Source: Cyanobacteria bacterium UBA4641 (lineage in GTDB: Bacteria > Cyanobacteriota > Vampirovibrionia > Gastranaerophilales > Gastranaerophilaceae). Taken from it: a DNA stretch of 28,709 nucleotides. A program made the position numbers and the translations under genes. Positions 1 through 5,986 of this stretch are shown in pieces (the first letter of the stretch is position 1; each line of letters starts with the position of its first letter). The DNA lies in contig DHMN01000028.1 of the NCBI GenBank assembly GCA_002405805.1, positions 100,331 to 129,039 of the forward strand, in the 5' to 3' direction. The notes below the pieces were generated by a model. The model worked only from the letters and a program-made list of their open reading frames with translations. It was not told the DNA's origin and ran no database searches.

Positions 1-27
1 AGTTCAGCATGACTAAAATAAATTACT

Positions 28-52
28 TGTCATTCCGCTGTTCAGAATGACA
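28..52. repeat. family A palindrome, variant
   Basis: Perfect 8-bp arms TGTCATTC and GAATGACA surround a 9-nt centre. The outer arms match the flanks of the other family A elements in this window. Bases 1-13 look like the right end of another copy cut by the window edge (TTCAGCATGAC). The pair lies just downstream of the minus-strand gene ending at 95 and could act as its 3' hairpin. Confidence 0.6.
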
Positions 53-94
53 TTGACCTTAGTGTTTTATTTGAAACCGTAATGGGATAAAACC

Positions 95-1966
95 CTACTT
101 CGCAGAAATTCCTTTTTCTGCAAAATACAACCTAAAGTAAAAACAAGCTACATGTTGGATTGAATCCACTCTAATCCACTGTCTTGTCGCTTTGAACCTG
201 ATTCCGCCTTTGGATTTTTCAGGATTTTTGTGCGCGTAGTTGTTTTTGTCACTGTTAAATAACAACATTTGTGACAGCGCAGTTTTTCTACAATATTCCA
301 AAATTGTTTTGGCTTTTTCTTCCATACCGAGTTTTTTTGCCAAATAATATGCACCAACCAAGCCTTCTGAGCGCGAACCGTCAGGATAGAAGTGGTCTCC
401 GTAGTTGTAATAATATCCGCCTTCATAATCGATATATGGAGAATCATCCTTCGTATATGTGTGCTCCATCATAGTTTGAGCATCACCGAGGACAAAATTT
501 ATATAATTTTCTTTTCTGAAATCAGGATTTGTTGCCCATTCTTCTATCGCCTGCATCAACCACGCATCTGATGGAAGTGCAGTGAATAAATCAGCATAAA
601 TCTTCGGTCTTTCATCAACAATCCAATCAAGCGCCAAACGTCCTTTTTCCAAGACTTCTTTTGTTAGTTCTTCATCTTCTTTAAAATAATTAGCGACCAA
701 ACCTAACCCCAACAAGGCTTCCCCAGGGTAATAGAAAGAGAATGTGTCTCGGCGTTCTTCATCAGTCATATCAACAAGCGGTTGACCGTTTTGAAATTTT
801 GGGTGAATATAATATCCTAAAATTTCGCCTGTTTTATAAATTCGAGACAGCAAATGTCTTGTGTACATTTTGATATATTCATCATAAGACTTGTCGTTGG
901 TTTCATTGCGGTATTTCATCATTGCAACAAGAATCATGCCTGTACCGCCAAGTTTTGCTTTCTTGTTATAAAAAATATAGCCTGCTGTTTTGCCGTTATA
1001 GTCGTGTTCTTTGGTTAAAGTAACGCTGAAATCTAAACCTTTTTTAGCGCCCTCTAAATATTTTTTATCACCGGTCAATTGATATGCCCTGATTAGAGTA
1101 ACAATACCACCACAGTGTCTCAAATCATTGTAATAAAGGTTATCTGCAGGGCGTTCAGGATGCTCATGGTCGACGTAGTTGTCCTCTTTTGCATCATAAT
1201 AATATAAGAATTGACCGTTTTCTTTTTGGTATTTTAATGTCCAATCCGCACCGGCTAAAGCTTGATTTTTAATCTCTTCAGGCGAATATTCATATAAAAC
1301 ATTTCCGCGATACAAAGGTAAAACTTCATCATGATAGGTTACAAAGGTGTGACTTTTTATTAAATAACATTCGTGAGGAGTTTTTCTCAAAATTGTAATA
1401 CGCTCAGAAATACGATTTGTCATATCTTTGATATAAGTTTTTCGCAAAATAGTATTAAATGCCAAGGATAGAGTCATTTGGCTGAACACCCACGCATCAG
1501 TCGGCATATATAAATACGCATTATTCTGCAAAATCACTTTTATTCCTGTAATCCCCGGTTCAAAACGAGAGTCGGTAAACTTATCTTTTACAATTTTGCC
1601 GATATCAACAGGAGTCTGTTCTGTGACATATTCAAGCATAATTCTGCATTTTTCACTATTTTTTATATCAAAATTTCCAAAAGTTTTATATCCTCTCAGT
1701 TTTTCAATATCACGGTTTATCGTATCTTCAAGATTAGCCCTGCAAGAACCCCACCTGATTGGCGAATTAAATTCCTGAAACAATGAGAGATAAACAAAAG
1801 TTTGCCCTTTGACAAAATCAATAATTCCGCCAAGTTCCAAATCCTTTATTGAAACTTTTCCGCCTGTTAATAATGCCACACGCACTCGATTTAGCAACTC
1901 TTTGACACTTGAAAAATCTTTTTTAAAAAATTCTCTCTCTTTGTTATTTTGTACCGAAAAATCCAT
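95..1966 (-). CDS. AMMECR1-like domain fused to six-hairpin (alpha/alpha toroid) protein
   Basis: A 623-aa protein without signal peptide or membrane segment, so probably cytoplasmic. Residues ~1-190 resemble an AMMECR1-type fold: a hydrophobic KGQTFVYLSLFQ strand, then GSCRANLEDTI in the place of the family's RGCIG segment, and RFEPGITGIKVILQ followed by an LPQVW-like stretch. Residues ~235-620 are helical repeats rich in aromatic and acidic residues (YYNDLRHCGG, FYYPGEALLGLGL, DYEGGYYYNYGDHFYPDGSRSEG), typical of (alpha/alpha)6 toroids such as six-hairpin glycosidases, epimerases and lyases. The fold is inferred from pattern; no substrate can be named. The Arg-Gly-Cys signature of AMMECR1 is only partly kept, so that half may be degenerate. 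A GGTGG sequence precedes the ATG. It is divergent from the diguanylate cyclase gene and appears to be a single-gene unit. Confidence is high that it is a gene, moderate for the domains. Confidence 0.6.
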   Translation of the reverse strand: MDFSVQNNKEREFFKKDFSSVKELLNRVRVALLTGGKVSIKDLELGGIIDFVKGQTFVYLSLFQEFNSPIRWGSCRANLEDTINRDIEKLRGYKTFGNFDIKNSEKCRIMLEYVTEQTPVDIGKIVKDKFTDSRFEPGITGIKVILQNNAYLYMPTDAWVFSQMTLSLAFNTILRKTYIKDMTNRISERITILRKTPHECYLIKSHTFVTYHDEVLPLYRGNVLYEYSPEEIKNQALAGADWTLKYQKENGQFLYYYDAKEDNYVDHEHPERPADNLYYNDLRHCGGIVTLIRAYQLTGDKKYLEGAKKGLDFSVTLTKEHDYNGKTAGYIFYNKKAKLGGTGMILVAMMKYRNETNDKSYDEYIKMYTRHLLSRIYKTGEILGYYIHPKFQNGQPLVDMTDEERRDTFSFYYPGEALLGLGLVANYFKEDEELTKEVLEKGRLALDWIVDERPKIYADLFTALPSDAWLMQAIEEWATNPDFRKENYINFVLGDAQTMMEHTYTKDDSPYIDYEGGYYYNYGDHFYPDGSRSEGLVGAYYLAKKLGMEEKAKTILEYCRKTALSQMLLFNSDKNNYAHKNPEKSKGGIRFKATRQWIRVDSIQHVACFYFRLYFAEKGISAK

Positions 1967-2114
1967 AATTTACCACCATAAATAAAATAATACTCATTCT
2001 AACATCAATAGCCCAAAAACCACCCATCTTTTTAGTTGATTTTAAATATTAACAAACGTAACGATTTTGCCCCTATGTGTTTGATATGCTACTTTGTAAG
2101 AGAAAGGAAAGGTT

Positions 2115-2990
2115 ATGAAGAATATTATAATTTACACAGATAAAAAATCTTCCGCTATTGCAGATGTTGTTTCAAACATTGAAGACTCTAACGTTAGATT
2201 GGAAGATGCTGCGAATATAAAAGATTACGAAACTTTGAACCCCGGAGTTATCATCGTGGAAAGCGTTCCAAATATCAAAGATGTACTTATGGTTACAAAG
2301 TTCAAATTTCCGATTTTGTTCATCGGAGAGACTTTCAAAGGTGCAACAGTTCGTGCGGTTGCATTTGATTACATTAAAACTCCTGTTGATAACCAAGAGT
2401 TGGTTGTACGTGTTAAAAATATGTTAAAAATCAAAGAATTGAGAGACAAATTAAAAACTCTTTCTACAACCGATGAATTAACAGGATTGCATAACAGAAG
2501 ATACTTGTTAGAACGTATGGAACAAGAAATTTCTCGTGCTAAACGTTATTCAACACCGTTATCTTTGTTGTTATTTGATTTAGACTTTTTCAAAGTTGTA
2601 AACGATATCTATGGTTATGAATGGGGTGATGTTTTACTTCGTTCTATCGCAGATAAATTAAAACAATTAATTAGAAAAGAAGATATTATTACTCGTTATG
2701 GCGATGAAGAATTTATCGTAGTTCTTCCAAACACATCAGAAGATAACGCATTTTTATTTGCTGAAAGATTCCGTAAAGATATTGAAAAAATGGAATTTAT
2801 TCCTGCAGGCGAAGAAGAACGCCACCCTATCACAATTTCAGGCGGTATTGCAACATTCCCTTGTTTGCCTGATACGGAAGAAGATGCAAATACAATCATC
2901 AGATACGCAGAACACGCATTATACAATGCTAAAAAACGCGGCAAAAACAAAATTGTACAGTTCTCACATTTGAATCTTGGTGAGGGCTAA
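2115..2990 (+). CDS. diguanylate cyclase (GGDEF family) with degenerate receiver domain
   Basis: A 291-aa soluble protein. Residues 1-~105 have a response-regulator receiver pattern, but the usual phospho-acceptor Asp position reads GVIIVES (Glu49), so phosphorylation is doubtful; the conserved Lys survives in YIKTP. A short helix leads into a GGDEF domain (~118-285) with the entry motif TDELTGLHNRRY, the metal-binding FDLDFFKVVND, and the active-site loop RYGDEEF (196-200 GDEEF instead of GGDEF). RKED at 187-190 sits exactly five residues before that loop, the position of the c-di-GMP inhibitory I-site RxxD. The family condenses two GTP into c-di-GMP. The second loop Gly is Asp here, so activity is likely but unproven. 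The ATG follows a strong AAAGGAAAGG and the gene ends at a clear terminator. It is monocistronic and divergent from the six-hairpin gene. Confidence 0.85.
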   Translation: MKNIIIYTDKKSSAIADVVSNIEDSNVRLEDAANIKDYETLNPGVIIVESVPNIKDVLMVTKFKFPILFIGETFKGATVRAVAFDYIKTPVDNQELVVRVKNMLKIKELRDKLKTLSTTDELTGLHNRRYLLERMEQEISRAKRYSTPLSLLLFDLDFFKVVNDIYGYEWGDVLLRSIADKLKQLIRKEDIITRYGDEEFIVVLPNTSEDNAFLFAERFRKDIEKMEFIPAGEEERHPITISGGIATFPCLPDTEEDANTIIRYAEHALYNAKKRGKNKIVQFSHLNLGEG

Positions 2991-3060
2991 TCACACACAT
3001 CCTATTTAGGATGGAACAAAAATCCTTTCTGAACACTTACATAGTGTAAATCTGGTTAAT

Positions 3061-3091
3061 AGGCGGTAACATCACTACCGCCTTTTGTTTT
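3061..3091 (+). terminator. rho-independent terminator of the diguanylate cyclase gene
   Basis: Perfect 8-bp stem AGGCGGTA / TACCGCCT with a 7-nt loop, followed by TTTGTTTT. Confidence 0.85.
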
Positions 3092-3159
3092 GCGAAATAT
3101 TTAGGAAATTTGTCAGCATAGCTGAAGTGCCCCAAAAACAGGACAAAAAGGTCTATGTC

Positions 3160-3180
3160 ATTCCGAACTTGTTTCGGAAT
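3160..3180 (+). repeat. family A palindrome A3
   Basis: Arms ATTCCGAA and TTCGGAAT, loop CTTGT. Flanks are GTCTATGTC on the left and CTC on the right. It is the forward orientation of the family. Confidence 0.85.
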
Positions 3181-3226
3181 CTCAAATAAAACACATTATT
3201 TTATTGCCCAAATTGTAACATTAGAG

Positions 3227-3247
3227 ATGCTGAAACAAGTTCAGCAT
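3227..3247 (-). repeat. family A palindrome A4
   Basis: Arms ATGCTGAA and TTCAGCAT around ACAAG, the complement of the CTTGT loop. Flanks TTAGAG and GACATAG are the reverse complement of those of A3. Stem bases differ from A3 but still pair fully. Confidence 0.85.
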
Positions 3248-3279
3248 GACATAGGTACTTTTGTTAAATTACACTCATA

Positions 3280-3306
3280 CGGCGCACTTGCCAAAATCCG
3301 CAGTTC
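3280..3306 (+). repeat. 27-bp repeat, copy 1 (inverted copy at 13203)
   Basis: It starts CGGCGCACTTGCC and matches the reverse complement of 13203-13229 at 26 of 27 positions by eye. Both copies lie in repeat-filled gaps next to a long-arm family A hairpin. Confidence 0.8.
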
Positions 3307-3426
3307 GGAATAACAGTTATACCCTCTCGGACACTAGCCGAACCTACGAGCAATGCGAGTTGTGTGAGACTGCGTGCAGAAGGAGTGAGGGCAGGGTGAG
3401 GGTTTGTTCAGTTAGTCAGTCAGTAG

Positions 3427-3446
3427 GTCGGCTTTACCAAGCCGAC
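3427..3446 (+). repeat. family B hairpin B1
   Basis: Perfect 8-bp arms GTCGGCTT and AAGCCGAC around loop TACC. It is preceded by AGTAG, a flank shared with the copies at 17273 and 25288. Confidence 0.75.
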
Positions 3447-3466
3447 ATCAAAATCAACATTGATAG

Positions 3467-3526
3467 ATTCTGAATAGGATAAAATCTACGCCAATAAATT
3501 GGCAAGATTTTTAATCCTTTCAGAAT
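3467..3526 (-). repeat. family A long-arm palindrome A5
   Basis: A 60-nt hairpin. The outer arms ATTCTGAA and TTCAGAAT are those of the short elements, and the inner arms (AGGAT, AAAATCT, GCCAA with their complements) enclose TAAA. It is nearly identical to the reverse complement of 13100-13160, and similarity continues through ATTGATAG just outside. Lying 3' of the first prepilin gene, it could also end that transcript. Confidence 0.85.
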
Positions 3527-3579
3527 GACAAGATAAAAAGCCTGCCATCTTGCCCTCCAGCCCTCCTGCCTTCCAAAAA

Positions 3580-4272
3580 CTACTTCTTAATCTTAAAATC
3601 CTTCACTACTCGTTTAAAATATTCAGAATCGGACTTGGCATAATGCGCACAGGCAATACCGTTAAACTTCGTCGTTCCTGTGAAATTACAATATTTATCC
3701 AAATCAGAGTATTGTGTCTCTACATCTCCCATTGTTCTCAATTCACCATCTCGAAACTCAAAAGTAAACAAATCATACCCAAAAACATTTGGCGGATTTT
3801 TGTAACCGTTGAGGTCTACATGTACCCAAATACCTTGACTTGCATTTTCAACAATAATCAAAGTTCCGTCTTTTAACAAAAACTGCCCATCATCCAGAAT
3901 TGAAATCTTTCCATTTTCAGATATACCATTTGTGCCATCCATTCCTTTATATGCAGTACCGGCAGCCCCCTTACATTTTTCACCATAAAATCCGCAATCA
4001 GTTGTGCCTGTGAAATAATTCATATAAGTTTTGTAAAAAGTTCTTGTCGGATAATCTTTCGGATTAAGCGAAACATCATCTGCCTCCATGTGTTTAAATG
4101 CCTGCTGAACAAGAGAATATGACCTCAAAAATTGAGAACGCAGTTTTTGGGCTTTTAAATTATTCATCAATGTCGGAATTGTCATCGCAGCAACAACACC
4201 GATAATCCCTAGCGTGATTAAAACCTCAGCTAAAGTAAAACCAAACCTATTTCTTTTAAATAAATTTTTCAT
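3580..4272 (-). CDS. type IV prepilin-like protein, copy 1
   Basis: The start is placed at 4272 (230 aa) because GGAGGG lies 5 nt upstream; the in-frame ATG at 4314 has no such site. A short basic leader ends at RFG, followed by FTLAEVLITLGIIGVVAA: prepilin peptidase should cut after Gly11, leaving an N-methylated Phe with the required Glu at +5. The first ~25 mature residues form the membrane/assembly helix. The C-terminal globular domain has two CxnC pairs and VDLNG (152-156) followed by K.PPNVFGYDLF, a motif also present in copy 2 at almost the same residue number. No pilus assembly genes (pilB, pilC, pilD) are in the window, so it may be a minor pilin, a pseudopilin or a dedicated surface fibre. 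Divergent from an HTH gene, with a repeat cluster at its 3' end. Confidence 0.85.
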   Translation of the reverse strand: MKNLFKRNRFGFTLAEVLITLGIIGVVAAMTIPTLMNNLKAQKLRSQFLRSYSLVQQAFKHMEADDVSLNPKDYPTRTFYKTYMNYFTGTTDCGFYGEKCKGAAGTAYKGMDGTNGISENGKISILDDGQFLLKDGTLIIVENASQGIWVHVDLNGYKNPPNVFGYDLFTFEFRDGELRTMGDVETQYSDLDKYCNFTGTTKFNGIACAHYAKSDSEYFKRVVKDFKIKK

Positions 4273-4309
4273 TTTCCCTCCAAAATTCTTTTTACATATT
4301 ATTGCATAG

Positions 4310-4326
4310 TTCAATATTATATTGAA
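4310..4326. promoter_or_regulatory. palindrome, candidate operator of module 1
   Basis: Perfect 7-3-7 palindrome with arms TTCAATA and TATTGAA, between the prepilin gene and its predicted promoter. A candidate binding site for the neighbouring HTH protein. AT-rich DNA makes chance palindromes common, so this is only suggestive. Confidence 0.35.
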
Positions 4327-4338
4327 TTATTAAATATT

Positions 4339-4367
4339 AGAATACATTATTTGAATTATATTCGCAA
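4339..4367 (-). promoter_or_regulatory. predicted promoter of prepilin copy 1
   Basis: Read on the minus strand: TTGCGA, 17 bp, TATTCT. It overlaps the HTH promoter head-on, with its -35 box inside the spacer of that promoter. Confidence 0.45.
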
Positions 4368-4378
4368 TAAATTATACT
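4351..4378 (+). promoter_or_regulatory. predicted leaderless promoter of HTH gene 1
   Basis: TTGAAT, 16 bp, TATACT. The -10 box ends 7 nt before the ATG at 4386 and there is no Shine-Dalgarno, so transcription should begin at or next to the start codon. Confidence 0.55.
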
Positions 4379-4385
4379 CATTGGT

Positions 4386-4610
4386 ATGAACATCACGGAT
4401 TGGAACAATGATGAAATTATGCGTCTTGTAATGGCAAAAGGGCACATTACGCAAAAAATGCTGTTAGAAGACCTGAAAAAAGAAAATGGTGAAAAAATAC
4501 CCCAAAGTACATTTTCTTGCAAAATCCGACGCAACGCATTAAAACTTGAAGAATTTCAACAAATCTGTAAAATTTGTGGTTATTCCATCAAACTGGAACG
4601 TAATTTGTAA
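4386..4610 (+). CDS. small XRE/Cro-like HTH protein, module 1
   Basis: A 74-aa protein with one Cro-like helix-turn-helix: a helix at ~24-32 (KMLLEDLKK), a recognition region PQSTFSCKIRRNALKL, and the end ICKICGYSIKLE. The layout matches small XRE-type regulators whose recognition helix reads (Q)S..S.KL followed by a LGY/LGC-hydrophobic strand. It aligns without large gaps to the protein at 9701 (shared QS, S, K, L, E, ICKI, GY.I). There is no second domain, so it probably binds DNA as a dimer. It is divergent from a prepilin gene 113 bp away, and I infer it controls that gene or itself. Its stop codon overlaps the predicted prfA -35 box 30 bp before the prfA ATG. No ribosome-binding site; probably leaderless. 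Confidence 0.75.
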   Translation: MNITDWNNDEIMRLVMAKGHITQKMLLEDLKKENGEKIPQSTFSCKIRRNALKLEEFQQICKICGYSIKLERNL

Positions 4611-4633
4611 AAAAATCATGTTCTTGTTATTAT
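4605..4633 (+). promoter_or_regulatory. predicted leaderless promoter of prfA
   Basis: TTGTAA (sharing bases with the stop codon of the HTH gene), 17 bp, TATTAT, then 6 nt to the prfA ATG at 4640. No Shine-Dalgarno is visible. Confidence 0.55.
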
Positions 4634-4639
4634 CTACGT

Positions 4640-5722
4640 ATGAAAGATATGTTAGATAAAATTCTTCAAATTGAGAAGAAATATAAAGAATTAGGCGAGA
4701 CATTGTCTGACCCTGCCGTAATTCAGGATTACAACAAGTTTAGAGACCTGTCTAAACAAAGAAAATCTATGGAAGAAACAGTAAACCTTTATTACGAATG
4801 GAAAAAGACAACAGAAGCCATTGAAGATGCAAAACAAATGTTGCATGAAGAAAAAGACGAAGAAATGCGTCAATTTTTGAAAGCCGAAATGGAGGAAAAC
4901 GAGGCTAAAATTCCTGAATATGAAGAAAGAATGAAAGTTTTGTTACTTCCTCGTGACCCAATGGATGACAAAGATATTATGCTTGAAATCCGTGGCGGAG
5001 CAGGTGGAGATGAGGCAAACATCTTTGCAGGCGATTTGATGCGTATGTATTTGAGATATGCTGACAAAATGGGTTGGCAAACTCAAATTTTGAGCAAAAC
5101 CGATTGCGAAGCAGGCGGTGTTTCAGAAGTTATCATCTCAATGAAAGGTGACAGCATTTATTCAAGACTAAAATACGAATCAGGAGTTCACAGAGTTCAA
5201 AGAGTTCCGGCAACCGAATCTCAAGGTCGTGTTCACACATCAACGGCAACCGTTGCAGTTATGCCACAGGTTGATGATGTTGAAGTTAATTTGAATATGA
5301 ACGATGTTGAAATCACAACAGCAAGGTCAGGCGGTGCCGGCGGTCAAAACGTAAACAAAGTTGAAACCGCAGCCAGAGTTTTCCACAAACCTACAGGAAT
5401 TATGATTTTTTGTACGGAAGAACGTTCTCAATTGCAAAACAAAGAGCGTGCTTTGGAAATCTTGAAAGCTAAACTTTATGATATGGAAGTTCAGAAACAA
5501 ACAAAGGAAATCACAGACCTTAGACGTTCTCAAGTAGGTTCAGGCGACAGGTCAGAACGTATCAGAACATATAACTTCCCTCAAGGCAGATTAACAGACC
5601 ACAGATTGAACCACAATTTGAACGTATGGACTGTTATTGATGGCGACTTGGACGAACTTATTGATTTGTTGGTTGAATATGACCAAAAATTGAAGTTGGA
5701 AAAATTGGCTCAAGTCGGATAA
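4640..5722 (+). CDS. prfA: peptide chain release factor 1
   Basis: 360 aa, normal length for RF1. It recognises UAA and UAG and triggers hydrolysis of peptidyl-tRNA on the ribosome. An N-terminal helical domain (1-~105) is followed by LEIRGGAGGDEAN, the stop-codon reading tripeptide PAT at 190-192 (RF2 would have SPF), and the catalytic GGQ at 234-236 inside SGGAGGQNVNKVETA. The C-terminal YNFPQGRLTDHRLN is also typical. PAT makes the RF1/RF2 choice firm. It starts the prfA-ylxR-infB operon, 9 bp before ylxR. RF1 is not the usual occupant of this place; nusA normally precedes ylxR. The ATG has no Shine-Dalgarno but has a -10 box 6 nt upstream, suggesting a leaderless message. Confidence 0.97.
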   Translation: MKDMLDKILQIEKKYKELGETLSDPAVIQDYNKFRDLSKQRKSMEETVNLYYEWKKTTEAIEDAKQMLHEEKDEEMRQFLKAEMEENEAKIPEYEERMKVLLLPRDPMDDKDIMLEIRGGAGGDEANIFAGDLMRMYLRYADKMGWQTQILSKTDCEAGGVSEVIISMKGDSIYSRLKYESGVHRVQRVPATESQGRVHTSTATVAVMPQVDDVEVNLNMNDVEITTARSGGAGGQNVNKVETAARVFHKPTGIMIFCTEERSQLQNKERALEILKAKLYDMEVQKQTKEITDLRRSQVGSGDRSERIRTYNFPQGRLTDHRLNHNLNVWTVIDGDLDELIDLLVEYDQKLKLEKLAQVG

Positions 5723-5731
5723 GAGGTACAA

Positions 5732-5986
5732 GTGACAGAAAGACGTTGTATCGGTTGTTGGCAGGTTAAAGACAGAAAAGATTTAATAAAAATCACTGCC
5801 GAGCACGAAAGCAAAAATATTGTCATTAACCCTGATTCCAAGACATTTGGCAGAGCGGTATATCTTTGTTATAATAAATCTTGCATAGAATCCGCTTTTA
5901 AAAAAGGTAAATTGGGTAAGCACCTGAAAGCGAACCTACCAAACGAATTGAAAGGACAGTTACTAGATGAGTTACGAAACAGTTAG
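5732..5986 (+). CDS. ylxR: YlxR/RnpM family RNA-binding protein
   Basis: 84 aa with a GTG start preceded by AAGAGG. The N-terminus TERRCIGCWQVKDRKDLIKI matches the YlxR (DUF448) signature R.C..C....K.EL.R; then NPDSKTFGRAVYLCYNKSC and a Lys-rich C-terminus. Family knowledge: a small nucleic-acid-binding protein encoded between nusA and infB, reported in Bacillus to bind RNase P RNA. It overlaps the infB start by 20 nt, implying coupled translation. Confidence 0.92.
   Translation: MTERRCIGCWQVKDRKDLIKITAEHESKNIVINPDSKTFGRAVYLCYNKSCIESAFKKGKLGKHLKANLPNELKGQLLDELRNS

Larger units (their letters stand above)
2991..3579. other. intergenic repeat cluster 1, no gene
   Basis: This 589-bp gap between the diguanylate cyclase terminator and the first prepilin gene holds no credible CDS. 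It contains two oppositely oriented family A palindromes (3160, 3227), a 27-bp sequence repeated inverted at 13203, a family B hairpin (3427), and a long-arm family A hairpin (3467). About 3310-3425 is visibly more GC-rich than its surroundings and has no recognisable coding content. A 14-bp sequence at 3544-3557 (GCCATCTTGCCCTC) recurs inverted at 28518-28531. Confidence 0.8.

Noticed and set aside
3261..3473. Possible 70-aa ORF in gap 1
   Set aside because: It runs through the 27-bp repeat and a family B hairpin; its only similarity to the frame at 13171-13359 (TAHLPKSA) comes from that repeat, so it is a translated repeat.
3152..3533. CRISPR array
   Set aside because: Repeats are inverted, irregularly spaced and few; no cas genes in the window.
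3544..3579. Terminator for prepilin copy 1
   Set aside because: The GC-rich stretch repeats in the same orientation and does not form a stem; the long hairpin at 3467 is a better candidate.
4273..4314. Longer start for prepilin copy 1
   Set aside because: It would add 14 residues before the basic leader, and GGAGGG supports 4272.
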